Shown here: piece by piece, positions 26,634 to 36,715 of the stretch
Layout of the letters: each line of letters opens with the position of its first letter
Position numbering within the stretch: the stretch's first letter is position 1
DNA from: Saprospiraceae bacterium
GTDB lineage: Bacteria; Bacteroidota; Bacteroidia; Chitinophagales; Saprospiraceae
Assembly (NCBI GenBank): GCA_028284395.1
Contig: JANQRV010000267.1
Span: 1-45,506 of the forward strand
Reading direction: 5' to 3'
DNA: 45,506 bases
Made by a program: the position numbers and the translations under genes
Notes under the pieces: model-generated
Seen by the model: the letters and a program-made list of their open reading frames with translations, nothing else
What the model was told of the DNA's origin: nothing
Database searches by the model: none

Positions 26634-27626
26634 ATGAGTAAGATACGTGCTGCAATTACAGGTGTTCATGGGTATGTTCCCGATTATGTGTTGACCAATG
26701 CAGAGTTGGAAACCATGGTAGAAACATCCGATGAATGGATTACCAGTCGGACCGGAATCAAGGAAAGACACATCCTAAAAGGGGAAGGAAAAGGAGTTTC
26801 GGTTATGGCTATTGAAGCAGTCAATGGATTGCTAGAGAAGACCGGAAGCGATCCCATGGATATTGAACTGGTGATCTGTGCGACCATTACTCAGGATATG
26901 TTGTTTCCTGATACCTCCAATGTAATTGCGAATGCAACCGGCATGAAGAACGCCTTTTGCTTTGATGTGAGTGCAGCTTGTTCTGGGTTTCTATACGCCT
27001 TGACCACCGGAGCTATGTACATAGAGTCGGGGCGATATAAGAAAGTTCTAGTCATCGGTGCCGACAAAATGTCCTCCATTATTGATTATACCGACCGTAC
27101 TACTTGCGTAATATTTGGTGATGGTGGAGGCGCAGTTCTCTTAGAGCCCGCTGAAGAAGGTGTTGGAATCATGGATTCGATTCATCGAAGTGATGGATCC
27201 GGCGAGCAGTATCTCTATCAGAAAGCAGGTGGGTCCAGGTTTCCTCCGACCTTGGAAACAGTTCAAAACCGCGATCATTACGTTACGCAGATCGGTAAGC
27301 CCGTTTTCAAGGCTGCCGTTTCGGGAATGTCAGATGTGGTGCGGAAGATCATGACAAAAAATGAGTTAACCAACGAGGATATTACCTGGTTAGTCCCGCA
27401 TCAGGCCAACAAAAGAATCATCGAAACGGTGGCCAGAATGGCTGATTTTCCATTAGAACGGGTAATGATCAATATTCATAAGTATGGAAATACCACCGCC
27501 GGTACACTTCCGCTTTGCCTTTGGGATTGGGAACCTAAGTTGAAAAAGGGCGATAAATTGATATTGACTGCCTTTGGAGGCGGGTTTACCTGGGGGGCAA
27601 CCTATCTCGTCTGGGCTTATGGATAG
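26634..27626 (+). CDS. fabH: 3-oxoacyl-ACP synthase III (FabH)
   Basis: A 330-residue thiolase-fold enzyme that condenses an acyl-CoA starter with malonyl-ACP, the first step of fatty acid synthesis. The triad reads Cys116 ([12 protein letters not shown]), His256 (VPHQANKRI) and Asn286 ([10 protein letters not shown]). The N-terminal half has [15 protein letters not shown] and the C-terminus [14 protein letters not shown]. Length is typical. It shares a strand with the symporter but has its own gap. The malonyl-CoA it needs is made by the acetyl-CoA carboxylase whose accB and accC lie 5-8 kb downstream. Some family members make alkyl quinolones or other products, but no such cluster is near. 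Confidence 0.93.
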   Translation: MSKIRAAITGVHGYVPDYVLTNAELETMVETSDEWITSRTGIKERHILKGEGKGVSVMAIEAVNGLLEKTGSDPMDIELVICATITQDMLFPDTSNVIANATGMKNAFCFDVSAACSGFLYALTTGAMYIESGRYKKVLVIGADKMSSIIDYTDRTTCVIFGDGGGAVLLEPAEEGVGIMDSIHRSDGSGEQYLYQKAGGSRFPPTLETVQNRDHYVTQIGKPVFKAAVSGMSDVVRKIMTKNELTNEDITWLVPHQANKRIIETVARMADFPLERVMINIHKYGNTTAGTLPLCLWDWEPKLKKGDKLILTAFGGGFTWGATYLVWAYG

Positions 27627-27640
27627 CCAATAACGGTCGT

Positions 27641-29368
27641 TTAACCCGTTAGCTGCTCACAGTACTGATCCGGAAGCGTTACGTCGGCAATCAAAACCTT
27701 CAGTTTCCCATCTACGATCGATATTATGATCTTAGCGAATCCAAGATCTCTTTCTTCAGAAGAATCTATTACCACATTTTGAACGGAGAAAGTTTCACCA
27801 CCGAGAATTGCTTGGAAATCATAGGCTAGGCCAGGTTGAAGAGAGGCTGTTTCAAATTCGCCTTTATCTCCACTCCCCAACCATTCGAATCTTTCTGAGC
27901 ATCCCGACGGTCTAAAGAACAAATTGATTGGTGGATAGATCCGTACTTGTGAAGAAGAAGAGGAGCAAATTCCAAAAACTTCAAAGTTACTGATTTGTAA
28001 GTCGCCAAGACTTAGATTACTTAAATCCAGATCGATGTTTGATTCACAGTCAGCACTGAATTGTTGGTCGAATACAATACTACTTCCAGAAGAGCCCTGG
28101 CAATTAATGGTTGGAGTGCTGCTCAATAGCTGGAACCGCAATGCACGCGAATCTGGTATGCCAAAAAGGCTGATCTGCTTTTGGTCTTCTAATTGAATAA
28201 TTTGCCGAGGTCCAATTAACTCACCGGTGGCTACATCTAAAATCTGCATCGGTAGAGATAAAATTCCATTCTCTTCTTCTTTGATGTCTTCTGGCAGCGA
28301 TTGAAGGTTGAAACTGGTTGGCGTACCCGGTTTGCAATTGGAAGGAAAGAAGTAAGCCAAGGTCCAGAAAGAAGGACTGGTTACTTGAAAATTGGCGGCA
28401 ATCTGCCCTTCCTCATTTAACGTTAATAAAGCATTGCCTTGACGACGCCAGACTCCGGTCTCGCTATCCCTTCGCCAAAGAGGGATAACATCTCCAGGTT
28501 GAATCTTTTTACCAGTCATGATATTGTTGGTTTCAGGGTTCAGGCACATGCTGACATCAATTGGTTTAGAAAAAGAGGCAATTTTTGCGCCTGCTCTTGA
28601 AAGGTCAAAGGTGAAATACCCTGCAGAGACAAAATGTAGAGGGCCAATTTCGTTGCCGTTATCATCAAGCACAGAGTAAGATGTTAGGCCTCCGGGAAAA
28701 GCTTCCCGTGATTCCAGGGAACGGTTGTCGAAATGATAAACATTGACTTTTATAGTGCCAGCTACCACTTCTCCTTGTTCATTAATCAATCGAGTTCCTG
28801 CACGAACATTTACCGTTACTTTTTCACTTTTGCCATTTTCACGAGGAGTGGTAATGATTATATCCCTCATTGGACCTGCGGGTGTAACGGGGAATTCTTC
28901 ATTGGCTTTACTTCCGCCACTAGGTAGGTCATTTAGGTTAAATAGGGCAATTCGCTCATGCTTACGTTGGTTGGGCAAGAATAAAATTGATCTGACTTCA
29001 GGAAGGTAGTTTTCGGCTTCCGCTACAATCCGCAATTCAAGAACTTGATTGGTGTCCATTATTTCCCTACGCGGAATACTGAGTTGTACCATACCGTTCT
29101 TTACCTCAAAGTTTTGTTTGCCTTCGGCAGTATAGATCAGATCGCTATTGGGGCCGGAAATTGTAAGCTTGACTTCGTCTATGACCCGACCGGATTCGCC
29201 ATTAGCATCCTCGAACTGCAGTAATAATAGAACCTTGAAAAGATCAGTATTTAGATTGAATTCATCGAGTGATGTATAAAACTTATCCAAGTCACAAGAA
29301 CTGATGCCAATGCTGAAAAAGATGACGATGGCCATTAATGCTCTGCTGGAAAGCGATACAAGTTTCAT
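27641..29368 (-). CDS. Large lipoprotein of unknown function
   Basis: A 575-residue protein with a lipoprotein signal (IVIFFSIGISSC, lipid-attachment Cys25). A first beta domain (about 35-150) is followed by a segment of beta-sandwich character (about 160-340: VNVRAGTRLINEQGEVVAGTIKVNVYHFD, AFPGGLTSYSVLDDNGNEIG, PLWRRDSETGVWRRQG, SPSFWTLAYFF). That part resembles repeats seen in other Bacteroidota surface lipoproteins and loosely the CILP-type domain, but I am not sure of the name. More beta-rich sequence and several Cys follow. No enzyme motif is visible. It follows the two barrel paralogs on the same strand (47 bases after one) and may be their surface partner. Confidence 0.72.
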   Translation of the reverse strand: MKLVSLSSRALMAIVIFFSIGISSCDLDKFYTSLDEFNLNTDLFKVLLLLQFEDANGESGRVIDEVKLTISGPNSDLIYTAEGKQNFEVKNGMVQLSIPRREIMDTNQVLELRIVAEAENYLPEVRSILFLPNQRKHERIALFNLNDLPSGGSKANEEFPVTPAGPMRDIIITTPRENGKSEKVTVNVRAGTRLINEQGEVVAGTIKVNVYHFDNRSLESREAFPGGLTSYSVLDDNGNEIGPLHFVSAGYFTFDLSRAGAKIASFSKPIDVSMCLNPETNNIMTGKKIQPGDVIPLWRRDSETGVWRRQGNALLTLNEEGQIAANFQVTSPSFWTLAYFFPSNCKPGTPTSFNLQSLPEDIKEEENGILSLPMQILDVATGELIGPRQIIQLEDQKQISLFGIPDSRALRFQLLSSTPTINCQGSSGSSIVFDQQFSADCESNIDLDLSNLSLGDLQISNFEVFGICSSSSSQVRIYPPINLFFRPSGCSERFEWLGSGDKGEFETASLQPGLAYDFQAILGGETFSVQNVVIDSSEERDLGFAKIIISIVDGKLKVLIADVTLPDQYCEQLTG

Positions 29369-29415
29369 TTTAGTCTTTTTAGATAAGGAGAAATCAAATC
29401 GGCTGAATAAATGAG

Positions 29416-30615
29416 TTATCTGGGTTCCAAAGTGAAATTCAGATCAAGCTTTTCGTCTACAAATGGATTCGTGAGATCGACCTCATTTTCTAAGACTTGA
29501 AAAAGGTGATGCTCAAGCCTGAATTCATATCTGTGACCCTTTTCCAGAGGGATCTTAAACGTTCCTTGCATAAACCTTCCCGTTCTGATCAACTCTTTGG
29601 GTTTCCCATCCATCAATTTGTATACATTCACGAATATGTAATCGACCTGTTCTCCATTTTGTTGGTTGAATACAGTTCCGTTCAATTCCAAATAGGCACT
29701 ATTGGCCTTAACTTCTTCAAGGTTTTCGGATCTACGGCTCGGTGTATCGAAAGACTCTTGTTGTTCTGAGAGGGGTATGCTCACCTGCTGCTCTCTTGAC
29801 GGCGGGGTGATATCAAATTCGTCATTTTCTTCCAGAATATCCGGATCATTTGACTGACGGCTTAATCTAAATGCGATTCGAATGGAGGCATTCGGGTGCC
29901 ATTGCCATGATTTTAGGGCTTCCTCTAGTGGCTCGGCGAGATGTTCATTGTCCTCGAGCAAACCGCTTCCGCTAAATTCGAATTGCGGCCTACCTCGTAA
30001 ATAAGTCCCAACTTCCAAATTTATGGATACTCTTCTATCGGGGATGCTTCTGCCGAATCCAATCCCCAAATAGGGATAAAGCGCAGTCTCTGTGAAATAT
30101 TTGACGTTAATTGTCCCAATCTCTTCTGCCTTGATCAAATAATCGTTGAATTGAAAATCATCCTTAAAGCGCATCGCAACTTCGACTCCATCGTCCAATC
30201 CGACCATCAGCCCTCCGACTAGCCTAAGTTTATTGCTCGAGAACGGCATAAACTCAGCCAGAATGCCAATGGTGTTTAAAGACAATTTGGAGTCTACGAG
30301 CAAGGTCTTTTTACCAAGCCCAAAACGAGAGGCGTCAATGTCGGGTGGTGCAAAATTAAAATTCAGGAAGTAATACCCTAGTTTTAGGTTTATGTTCCTG
30401 CTAAGGTTGGTGGCCGCATCCAAACCGATGAGTGCCTGACTGCCACTGGAAATTCCCAATGCAATTTTTTGAAAAGCTGATCCTTCATCATTTTCAGACG
30501 AAATGCTCTGCGCCAGCATTGTTTCTGTAGGAAAAACGCAAAGCAGACTCGCTATTATCAAATAACTGATGATAATGGAGGTGGACGATTTCGTTGTGTT
30601 TTCTCTAATTAGCAT
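29416..30615 (-). CDS. Barrel protein with C-terminal beta-sandwich, copy one
   Basis: A 399-residue exported protein from an ATG. A TTG 39 bases upstream is a weaker start and would lengthen the signal peptide n-region. The signal peptide ends near MLAQ. Residues about 45-245 form the barrel-like part (NLKLGYYFLNFNF, LSLNTIGILAEFMPF, LYPYLGIGFGRS, WQWHPNASIRIAFRL). An acidic, Gln-rich linker follows, then about 90 residues that look like a carboxypeptidase-regulatory or CNA-B-type sandwich (YLELNGTVFNQQNGEQVDYI, ELIRTGRFMQGTFKIPL, EFRLEHHLF). It is a clear tandem paralog of the next gene upstream. Function unknown. It lies 47 bases before the lipoprotein, so the two may work together. Confidence 0.78.
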   Translation of the reverse strand: MLIRENTTKSSTSIIISYLIIASLLCVFPTETMLAQSISSENDEGSAFQKIALGISSGSQALIGLDAATNLSRNINLKLGYYFLNFNFAPPDIDASRFGLGKKTLLVDSKLSLNTIGILAEFMPFSSNKLRLVGGLMVGLDDGVEVAMRFKDDFQFNDYLIKAEEIGTINVKYFTETALYPYLGIGFGRSIPDRRVSINLEVGTYLRGRPQFEFSGSGLLEDNEHLAEPLEEALKSWQWHPNASIRIAFRLSRQSNDPDILEENDEFDITPPSREQQVSIPLSEQQESFDTPSRRSENLEEVKANSAYLELNGTVFNQQNGEQVDYIFVNVYKLMDGKPKELIRTGRFMQGTFKIPLEKGHRYEFRLEHHLFQVLENEVDLTNPFVDEKLDLNFTLEPR

Positions 30616-30664
30616 GATTGTTATGCGGTTTTTCAATTTCTGGATATCAACCAACTTAAATGAG

Positions 30665-30680
30665 TATGGTTAAAACCATA
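30665..30680. repeat. 16-base palindrome upstream of a barrel gene
   Basis: TATGGTTAAAACCATA forms a 7-bp inverted repeat around AA, about 50-65 bases before the ATG of the barrel gene copy one. The position suits an operator, but nothing shows a binding protein. Confidence 0.3.
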
Positions 30681-30930
30681 TTTATTTGAATCATTTTGAT
30701 GAATCAATAGAAGAGATGTGTCTGTTTGGGGCACGATAATCGAGCTATAGAGTACTTCTTATTTTTTCTCCTGGAAAATTCTCTTTGCTTAGGAATGGGG
30801 GGCAAAATGGAATAGAACTTGGAGAAATTGTGAATTATGACTTGTTAATACCAACAAATTTGATAAACTGAAAAAATGTCAAATTGTTTCAGTTTCAAAA
30901 AGAATTTTCCGGCAAAATTAGAAATCAGTC

Positions 30931-32175
30931 CTAGTGTTGCCGCTTACCTTTTTTGGTTTTGGGTTCAACTGGTTTCAACTGGAAATTTTTTGAAATGACG
31001 GGCTCCGATACATCGACGTTTATATTGATCTCCTCTTTCAATTTTTCATATAAATGATGTTCGAGGTTGAAGACATAGTTGTATCCTTGCTGAAGTGCGA
31101 TCCGAAACTCGCCATTCAGAAATCTACCGGTCCTAACCAGTTCATTAGGAACCCCGGGCACTACTTTATAAACATGGATAAAGATGTAGTCCAAAGGATC
31201 GGTACTGCCAATGTCTATAGCCGTTCCCTGGAAAGTAAGGTAGGGAGCATTGCTATTGTCGACAATTGGGGCGGCGATCGGTTTCGGAGTACGGATACTA
31301 TCGGTGGCTGGCTGTTCTTCTTTCGTTACAGATTTAACCGATGCTATGCTTTTTTCTTCTTCATTTTCTTTTACATAAAATTCATCCTCTCCGGACACTT
31401 TTACGGATTTATTCATATCCAATCGATAGGAGATTCTCAGGCCGACATTTGGGTGCCATTGCCATGTTTTTAAGCCATCCTCGAGGATCGGACCAATGTG
31501 TTCATTATTGGATAACAGGCCGGCTGAAGCCACTTTTATCTGTGGTTTACCTCGAAAGTAAACTCCCAAGTCAAAATTGACCGCTATCTTTTTTGCAGAA
31601 ATGCTGCGTCCATAGCCTGCTCCCAAGTACGGATAGATGCTAGACCTGGTGCTGTAATAGGCATCCAGGTAACCTATTTGCTCAGTGCTAACCGTGTAGT
31701 CATTCAATTGGATGTTATCCCGGAATCTGACATTGACTGAAATGCCGTCGTTGAGTCCACTGACGATCCCTCCTACAATCCTTATCTTCCGGTTGGTGGT
31801 CGGCATAAACTCCCCGAATATTCCAAAAGTCGATAACGAAAGATCCGAATCGATAAGCAGTGTCTGGTTGCTGAAACCCAAGTCTTCCGCATTCAGTCGA
31901 TAGGCGTCTACCGAAAACTGAAGATGAGCATATCCGATTCTAGCATTGAAACGATCGTTTATCCGAGTGGTAACATCGGCACCAATAATTGCATGGGAGC
32001 CGGTTGAGAGTCCAATAGAAAAATTGCGGAAAGGAAGAATTGGACTGTTTTCAATATTGGTAGTATCCTGACTGTTTAGTGGAATCGGGTAAAAAGCGAA
32101 TGTGCATAGTGCAGAGTAAAGGCAGATTTGGCACAGGGTCGCGAGGAGCGATGGCGCACCGGATATCATAGACAT
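30931..32175 (-). CDS. Barrel protein with C-terminal beta-sandwich, copy two
   Basis: A 414-residue paralog of the gene that follows it on the same strand. The signal peptide ends near PLNSQ (residue 36). The barrel part keeps the same order of motifs (ARIGYAHLQF, LSLSTFGIFGEFMP, IYPYLGAGYGRSI, WQWHPNVGLRISYRL). A charged linker and the same C-terminal sandwich (YLTFQGTAIDIG, DYIFIHVYKV, ELVRTGRFLNGEFRIAL, FNLEHHLYEKL) end in a basic tail KTKKGKRQH. The two copies are related throughout but well diverged, so the duplication is old. About 315 bases separate its stop from the next gene's ATG, so that copy may have its own promoter. Function unknown. Confidence 0.78.
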   Translation of the reverse strand: MSMISGAPSLLATLCQICLYSALCTFAFYPIPLNSQDTTNIENSPILPFRNFSIGLSTGSHAIIGADVTTRINDRFNARIGYAHLQFSVDAYRLNAEDLGFSNQTLLIDSDLSLSTFGIFGEFMPTTNRKIRIVGGIVSGLNDGISVNVRFRDNIQLNDYTVSTEQIGYLDAYYSTRSSIYPYLGAGYGRSISAKKIAVNFDLGVYFRGKPQIKVASAGLLSNNEHIGPILEDGLKTWQWHPNVGLRISYRLDMNKSVKVSGEDEFYVKENEEEKSIASVKSVTKEEQPATDSIRTPKPIAAPIVDNSNAPYLTFQGTAIDIGSTDPLDYIFIHVYKVVPGVPNELVRTGRFLNGEFRIALQQGYNYVFNLEHHLYEKLKEEININVDVSEPVISKNFQLKPVEPKTKKGKRQH

Positions 32176-32311
32176 AACATTGTGGTGGTTTAGTAATTCA
32201 GAAATTGGATGAAATGTATGGGGAGTTTGTTGTTTTTGATGGATAACCTCTGTTTTTTCAAACTGTAGAATACCGCCGATGTTGCAAATAACGAGTATAA
32301 CTTACTGCGGA

Positions 32312-32342
32312 TTCGCTTTAAAAAAGCATTTTTTTATCTTTG
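32312..32342 (+). promoter_or_regulatory. Candidate promoter of the efp-accBC operon
   Basis: A -7 box TATCTTTG at 32335-32342 fits the Bacteroidota TAnnTTTG consensus. TTCG at 32312-32315 lies 19 bases upstream as a near-match to the -33 TTTG box. Transcription would start near 32349, about 56 bases before the efp start. Motif evidence only. Confidence 0.5.
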
Positions 32343-32404
32343 CAAAGCTTTTTTCAAAGCATCGATAGTGAAAGAATGAATTATAGCTCTAAAACTGATG
32401 AAAA

Positions 32405-32971
32405 ATGGCTAATACTTCTGACATAAGAAACGGGTTGTGCATCGATTACAATCATGACATTTACAGCATTGTTGAGTTCCAACACGTTAAGCCTGGTAAG
32501 GGGAATGCTTTTGTCCGCACAAAATTGAAGAGCCTTACTACCGGCCGTGTTATCGACAATACTTTTCCGGCTGGTCATAAGATACAAGAAGTTCGGGTTG
32601 AGCGCAGGAAATTTCAATTTCTTTACAATGATGACATGGGCTACCACTTCATGGATACGGATACCTACGAACAGACATCTTTGGAAGAGAAAATGATCGA
32701 CAACCCCGGGTTGCTAAAGGAAGGAACCATCGTAGATGTTTTGTTTCATGCTGCCAAAGAAATACCTTTGACATTGGAAATGCCTCAATACATCACCCTG
32801 GAAATAACCTATACCGAGCCTGGTCTGAAAGGAGACACAGCAACAAATACCTTAAAACCCGCAAAGGTGGAAACCGGTGCAGAAGTGAGAGTACCACTCT
32901 TTATCAACGAAGGAGATAAAATCAAAGTGGACACGCGTACTGGGAGCTACATGGAGCGGGTCAAACAATAG
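32405..32971 (+). CDS. efp: Translation elongation factor P
   Basis: A 188-residue three-domain protein that binds stalled ribosomes between the P and E sites and speeds peptide bond formation at polyproline stretches. The N-terminal KOW-like domain carries the loop [10 protein letters not shown] with Lys32 at the tip, the position modified in many bacteria. The OB domains follow, and the C-terminus reads [18 protein letters not shown]. Length is exactly typical. No lysyl-modification enzyme (epmA/B) is near. accB starts 4 bases after the stop, a link seen in many bacteria. The giant adhesin and secreted proteins of this genome may need EF-P, but that is speculation. Confidence 0.96.
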   Translation: MANTSDIRNGLCIDYNHDIYSIVEFQHVKPGKGNAFVRTKLKSLTTGRVIDNTFPAGHKIQEVRVERRKFQFLYNDDMGYHFMDTDTYEQTSLEEKMIDNPGLLKEGTIVDVLFHAAKEIPLTLEMPQYITLEITYTEPGLKGDTATNTLKPAKVETGAEVRVPLFINEGDKIKVDTRTGSYMERVKQ

Positions 32972-32975
32972 ATTT

Positions 32976-33506
32976 ATGAAATTTACGGAAATAAAGGAAT
33001 TAATAGCCCTGGTTAAGGAGTCCAATCTTGCAGAATTTAAGATGAAGGACAAGGATTTCGAATTATCCATTCGCACCGATAAATTTGAAAAGAATAAAGG
33101 TGTAGCGCCAGTCCTTCAATCACACCAACCTATCTTGCCTATTTCTCCTGTACAACAACCTTTTTTGCCGCAGAACTCTTCCTCTTCAGCCAATAAATCT
33201 GTACCTGTATCGGAAGCCCCGGAGGTCGTAGTCGAGGCGCCTGAAGAAGGAAGTGCGACGGAATACCTAGAGATTAAGTCGCCAATTGTTGGGACATTCT
33301 ACCGTTCTCCTTCTCCTGAAAAGGGGGCTTACGTGAAGGTTGGAGACACCGTCGAAGTAGGAATGGTCGTGTGTATCGTCGAGGCGATGAAGCTTTTCAA
33401 TGAAATCGAGTCTGAAATCGCTGGTAAGGTTGTGAAGATCTTAATTGAGGATGCACAGCCGGTCGAATATGATCAACCATTGTTTCTGGTTGACCCTAAG
33501 GGGTGA
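32976..33506 (+). CDS. accB: Biotin carboxyl carrier protein of acetyl-CoA carboxylase
   Basis: A 176-residue protein with an N-terminal helical part ([23 protein letters not shown]), a Pro/Ser/Gln-rich flexible linker (about 45-95), and a biotinyl domain (about 98-175). Lys139 in [10 protein letters not shown] is the biotin site. Biotin carries CO2 from biotin carboxylase to the carboxyltransferase, which gives malonyl-CoA for fatty acids. efp ends 4 bases before and accC begins 28 bases after, so all three share a transcript. The carboxyltransferase genes accA/accD are not in the window. Confidence 0.95.
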   Translation: MKFTEIKELIALVKESNLAEFKMKDKDFELSIRTDKFEKNKGVAPVLQSHQPILPISPVQQPFLPQNSSSSANKSVPVSEAPEVVVEAPEEGSATEYLEIKSPIVGTFYRSPSPEKGAYVKVGDTVEVGMVVCIVEAMKLFNEIESEIAGKVVKILIEDAQPVEYDQPLFLVDPKG

Positions 33507-33534
33507 TCAATTCCAATTATCAAGCAAGTAACCT

Positions 33535-34875
33535 ATGTTCAATAAAATACTGATTGCGAATAGGGGAGAAATTGCATTACGCATCATCAGAACCTGTCGT
33601 GAAATGGGAATTCAAACGGTAGCAGTCTATTCGACAGCCGACCGGGACAGTCTCCACGTTCGCTTTGCCGACGAAGCGGTGTGTATTGGGCCACCTTCCT
33701 CCGCAGAATCCTATCTCAGTGTGCCCCAAATCATGGCAGCGGTAGAGATTACAAATGCGGATGCAGTGCATCCTGGCTACGGTTTCCTGGCGGAGAATGC
33801 CGATTTTGCAGAAGTATGCCTGGAATACGATATAAAGTTTATCGGCCCAACCCCGGAGCAAATCCGGAAAATGGGAGACAAAATTACGGCTAAGGAAACG
33901 ATGATAAAGGCCGGAGTCCCGGTTATTCCGGGATCTGAAGGTTTGATTAAAGACCTCAAGCAGGGTTTGAAAACGGCAGCCGATATAGGGTATCCTGTTA
34001 TTTTGAAAGCAACTGCTGGCGGTGGTGGTAAAGGCATGCGAGTAGTGTGGCAGGAAGAGGATTTTGAGGCCAACTGGAATATGGCTAGGAATGAAGCGAT
34101 GGCATCCTTTGCCAATGACGGCATCTATATTGAAAAGTTCATCGAAGAACCTCGACACATTGAATTTCAAATTGCCGGTGATCAAAATGGAACAGTGGTC
34201 CACCTCTCCGAAAGAGACTGTTCGATCCAACGTCGTCACCAAAAATTGTTGGAAGAATGTCCATCTCCTTTTATGACCGATGAACTTCGGGAAAAAATGG
34301 GAGAGGCAGCAGTGCAAGCCGGCAAAGCCATTAACTATGAAGGTGTCGGTACCGTCGAGTTCCTGGTAGATAAGCACCGCAATTTCTACTTTATGGAAAT
34401 GAATACTCGGATCCAGGTAGAGCACCCCGTAACGGAAGAAGTGATTGATCACGATCTGATCAAAGAGCAGATAAAAATTGCGGCAGGAGAAATGATCAGC
34501 GGCGATAATTTCTACCCCAATGCACACGCCATCGAATGTCGGATCAATGCCGAAGACCCATTCAATGGTTTTCGACCCAGCCCTGGGGTGATTTCCTCTT
34601 TTCACAGTTCGAAAGGTCACGGAGTGAGGGTAGATACGCACGTTTATGCCGGTTATACGATATCTCCTTATTACGATTCCATGATCGCCAAGATCATCTG
34701 CCGTGCCCGAACTCGCGAAGAATGCATCACTAAAATGGAGCGTGCCCTGGATGAATTCATCATCGAAGGCGTCAAAACTACTGTTCCGTTCCATCAGCGA
34801 CTAATGAAAGACGAAAACTTCAGAAAAGGTAATTTTCATACGGGCTTCATCAACGAATTCGATCTAGAAAAATAG
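33535..34875 (+). CDS. accC: Biotin carboxylase of acetyl-CoA carboxylase
   Basis: A 446-residue ATP-grasp enzyme that uses ATP and bicarbonate to carboxylate the biotin on AccB. The N-terminal domain opens [22 protein letters not shown]. The glycine-rich ATP loop is [14 protein letters not shown] (about 161-174). Catalytic motifs include [17 protein letters not shown] and [14 protein letters not shown], and the C-terminal domain carries [14 protein letters not shown]. Length fits the free-standing AccC subunit, not a fused carboxylase. It is preceded by accB and followed 7 bases later by an ABC exporter gene, so it belongs to a single operon. Confidence 0.96.
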   Translation: MFNKILIANRGEIALRIIRTCREMGIQTVAVYSTADRDSLHVRFADEAVCIGPPSSAESYLSVPQIMAAVEITNADAVHPGYGFLAENADFAEVCLEYDIKFIGPTPEQIRKMGDKITAKETMIKAGVPVIPGSEGLIKDLKQGLKTAADIGYPVILKATAGGGGKGMRVVWQEEDFEANWNMARNEAMASFANDGIYIEKFIEEPRHIEFQIAGDQNGTVVHLSERDCSIQRRHQKLLEECPSPFMTDELREKMGEAAVQAGKAINYEGVGTVEFLVDKHRNFYFMEMNTRIQVEHPVTEEVIDHDLIKEQIKIAAGEMISGDNFYPNAHAIECRINAEDPFNGFRPSPGVISSFHSSKGHGVRVDTHVYAGYTISPYYDSMIAKIICRARTREECITKMERALDEFIIEGVKTTVPFHQRLMKDENFRKGNFHTGFINEFDLEK

Positions 34876-34882
34876 AGCAACG

Positions 34883-36700
34883 ATGCAGAGTTTCTGGAGG
34901 TTGCTGAGGTACATTCGAAACTACCGCTTAAATGTTGTCTTGAATATCCTGAGTAATGTGCTCACGGCCTTCTTTACAGTCGTGAGTTTGCCACTAATGA
35001 TCCCCTTTTTGAATATCCTTTTTGATCAAACCGGAGGAAACCCTGAAAAGATAGATTTTGCCTGGAATGCTTCTTCCATTCAGGGATACTTTCAATATCA
35101 TTTTAGTGAGTTTGTGGCCGAAAATGGCAAAGAAACCGGTTTGCTTTACGTTTGTGGACTAATCTTGGTCTCTTTCTTTTTTAAGAATCTGTTCCGTTAT
35201 CTGTCCCTGTTCTTCATGGCGCCAGTGAGAAACGGCATCATTAGGGATCTTAGGGAGCAGTTGTTCGATAAATTGCTCAGCCTGCCACTGGCCTATTTTT
35301 CCAACGAAAAGAAAGGAGATCTCATTTCCCGGATCACGGCAGATGTCCAGGAAGTAGAATGGAGTATTCTTAATGTGTTGGAGGCCGTCTTCAGAGAACC
35401 GTTAATCATCCTGGGTTCTCTAGGAATTATGTTATTGATTAGTCCTTCTCTGACTTTCTTCGTATTTCTGTTAATTATCTTTACTGCCCTCGTCATTGGA
35501 GGAATTGGAAAAACCCTCCGCAAGCCTTCCGGCGTGGTGCAAACGAAGCTCGGTGAAATTGTTTCCATTACGGAGGAGGCCTTGTCTGGTTTGCGGGTTA
35601 TCAAAGGGTTTAATGCGGAGAATTACCAAAGAGATAAATTCGGTGTGGTAAATAATGAATACCGTTGGGCACTGACGAGGCTGCTTTGGCGGAAAGATCT
35701 GGCTTCGCCTCTTTCGGAGTTTCTGGGCATTGCGGTGGTGGCAGTATTGTTGTGGTACGGCTCTCGACAAGTATTTTCTCAGAATATGGATGCGGCAACT
35801 TTTTTGTCATTCATTATGGCCTTCTACTACGTAATAGACCCATCAAAATCTCTTACGCGAGCGCTCTACAACATTCAAAAGGGAATTGCGGCCATGATGC
35901 GAGTCGAGACCATCCTCGATGCGGAAAATGCCATTAAAGAAGTCGATGCTCCCCAAGTGTTGACCACTTTCGATAATCGAATAGAGTATAGAGATGTTAC
36001 TTTTCATTATCAGAAAAGTCAATCGGCGGCCGTGAATCGGATTAATTTGACGATCGAAAAGGGGAAGTCAGTTGCCTTGGTAGGGGCTTCCGGAGCGGGC
36101 AAGTCTACTCTTGCCGACTTGCTCCCCCGCTTCTACGACGTTACGCAGGGAAGTGTATGCATCGATGGGATCGACATTCGAAGGTTTAGCTTGCAAAGTT
36201 TGCGTTCGTTGATCGGTATTGTGACACAGGAAGCAATCTTGTTTAATGATACCATTTATAACAATATTGTCTTCGGCCTCAAGGGATACACTACTGAAGA
36301 GGTGGAAACTGCTGCCAAAATAGCCAATGCTCACGACTTTATTCTTCAAACAGAACATGGCTACCAGACCCAAATTGGCGATCGGGGCAATAAATTAAGT
36401 GGTGGTCAGCGACAAAGATTGACCATTGCTCGTGCTATTCTCAAGAATCCTCCGATATTGATTTTAGATGAAGCAACTTCTGCTTTGGATTCCGAATCCG
36501 AAAAATTAGTGCAAGAAGCGCTGTTGCAATTGATGAAAAATCGAACATCGATCATCATTGCCCATCGACTTTCCACCATTCAGCATGCTGATGAGATTCT
36601 GGTAATGGATAGTGGGAAGATCGTCGAAAGAGGGAACCACGAGCAACTACTGGCGCTGGATGGTGGATACAAAAAATTGGTCGCCTTGCAAAATATATAA
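34883..36700 (+). CDS. ABC transporter, fused permease and ATPase (MsbA-like exporter)
   Basis: A 605-residue half-transporter: six membrane helices in about 15-330, then the ATPase domain from about 355. Walker A is GASGAGKST (401-409), the signature is LSGGQ (505-509), Walker B is ILILDEA (Asp529, Glu530) and the switch His is 561 (IIAHRLST). It would form a homodimer in the inner membrane. The class covers lipid A flippases (MsbA) and drug or lipid exporters. Position right after accBC, which feeds fatty acid synthesis, makes a lipid substrate plausible, but sequence alone cannot settle it. It is the last gene of the efp-accBC operon and no terminator follows. Confidence 0.9.
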   Translation: MQSFWRLLRYIRNYRLNVVLNILSNVLTAFFTVVSLPLMIPFLNILFDQTGGNPEKIDFAWNASSIQGYFQYHFSEFVAENGKETGLLYVCGLILVSFFFKNLFRYLSLFFMAPVRNGIIRDLREQLFDKLLSLPLAYFSNEKKGDLISRITADVQEVEWSILNVLEAVFREPLIILGSLGIMLLISPSLTFFVFLLIIFTALVIGGIGKTLRKPSGVVQTKLGEIVSITEEALSGLRVIKGFNAENYQRDKFGVVNNEYRWALTRLLWRKDLASPLSEFLGIAVVAVLLWYGSRQVFSQNMDAATFLSFIMAFYYVIDPSKSLTRALYNIQKGIAAMMRVETILDAENAIKEVDAPQVLTTFDNRIEYRDVTFHYQKSQSAAVNRINLTIEKGKSVALVGASGAGKSTLADLLPRFYDVTQGSVCIDGIDIRRFSLQSLRSLIGIVTQEAILFNDTIYNNIVFGLKGYTTEEVETAAKIANAHDFILQTEHGYQTQIGDRGNKLSGGQRQRLTIARAILKNPPILILDEATSALDSESEKLVQEALLQLMKNRTSIIIAHRLSTIQHADEILVMDSGKIVERGNHEQLLALDGGYKKLVALQNI

Positions 36701-36715
36701 ATTTTACTACTTTTG
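36686..36715 (+). promoter_or_regulatory. Candidate promoter at the 3' end of the ABC gene
   Basis: TTG at 36686-36688 and TACTTTTG at 36708-36715 are separated by 19 bases, an ideal Bacteroidota pair. The -33 element lies inside the last codons of the ABC gene. Transcription would start near 36722, leaving a leader of about 240 bases before the next gene. The leader has no visible gene or strong hairpin. Confidence 0.5.

Noticed and set aside
33577..34794. Long open frame of 405 codons antisense to accC
   Set aside because: It lies wholly inside accC on the opposite strand, shows no family motif, and is explained by the codon bias of a conserved gene.
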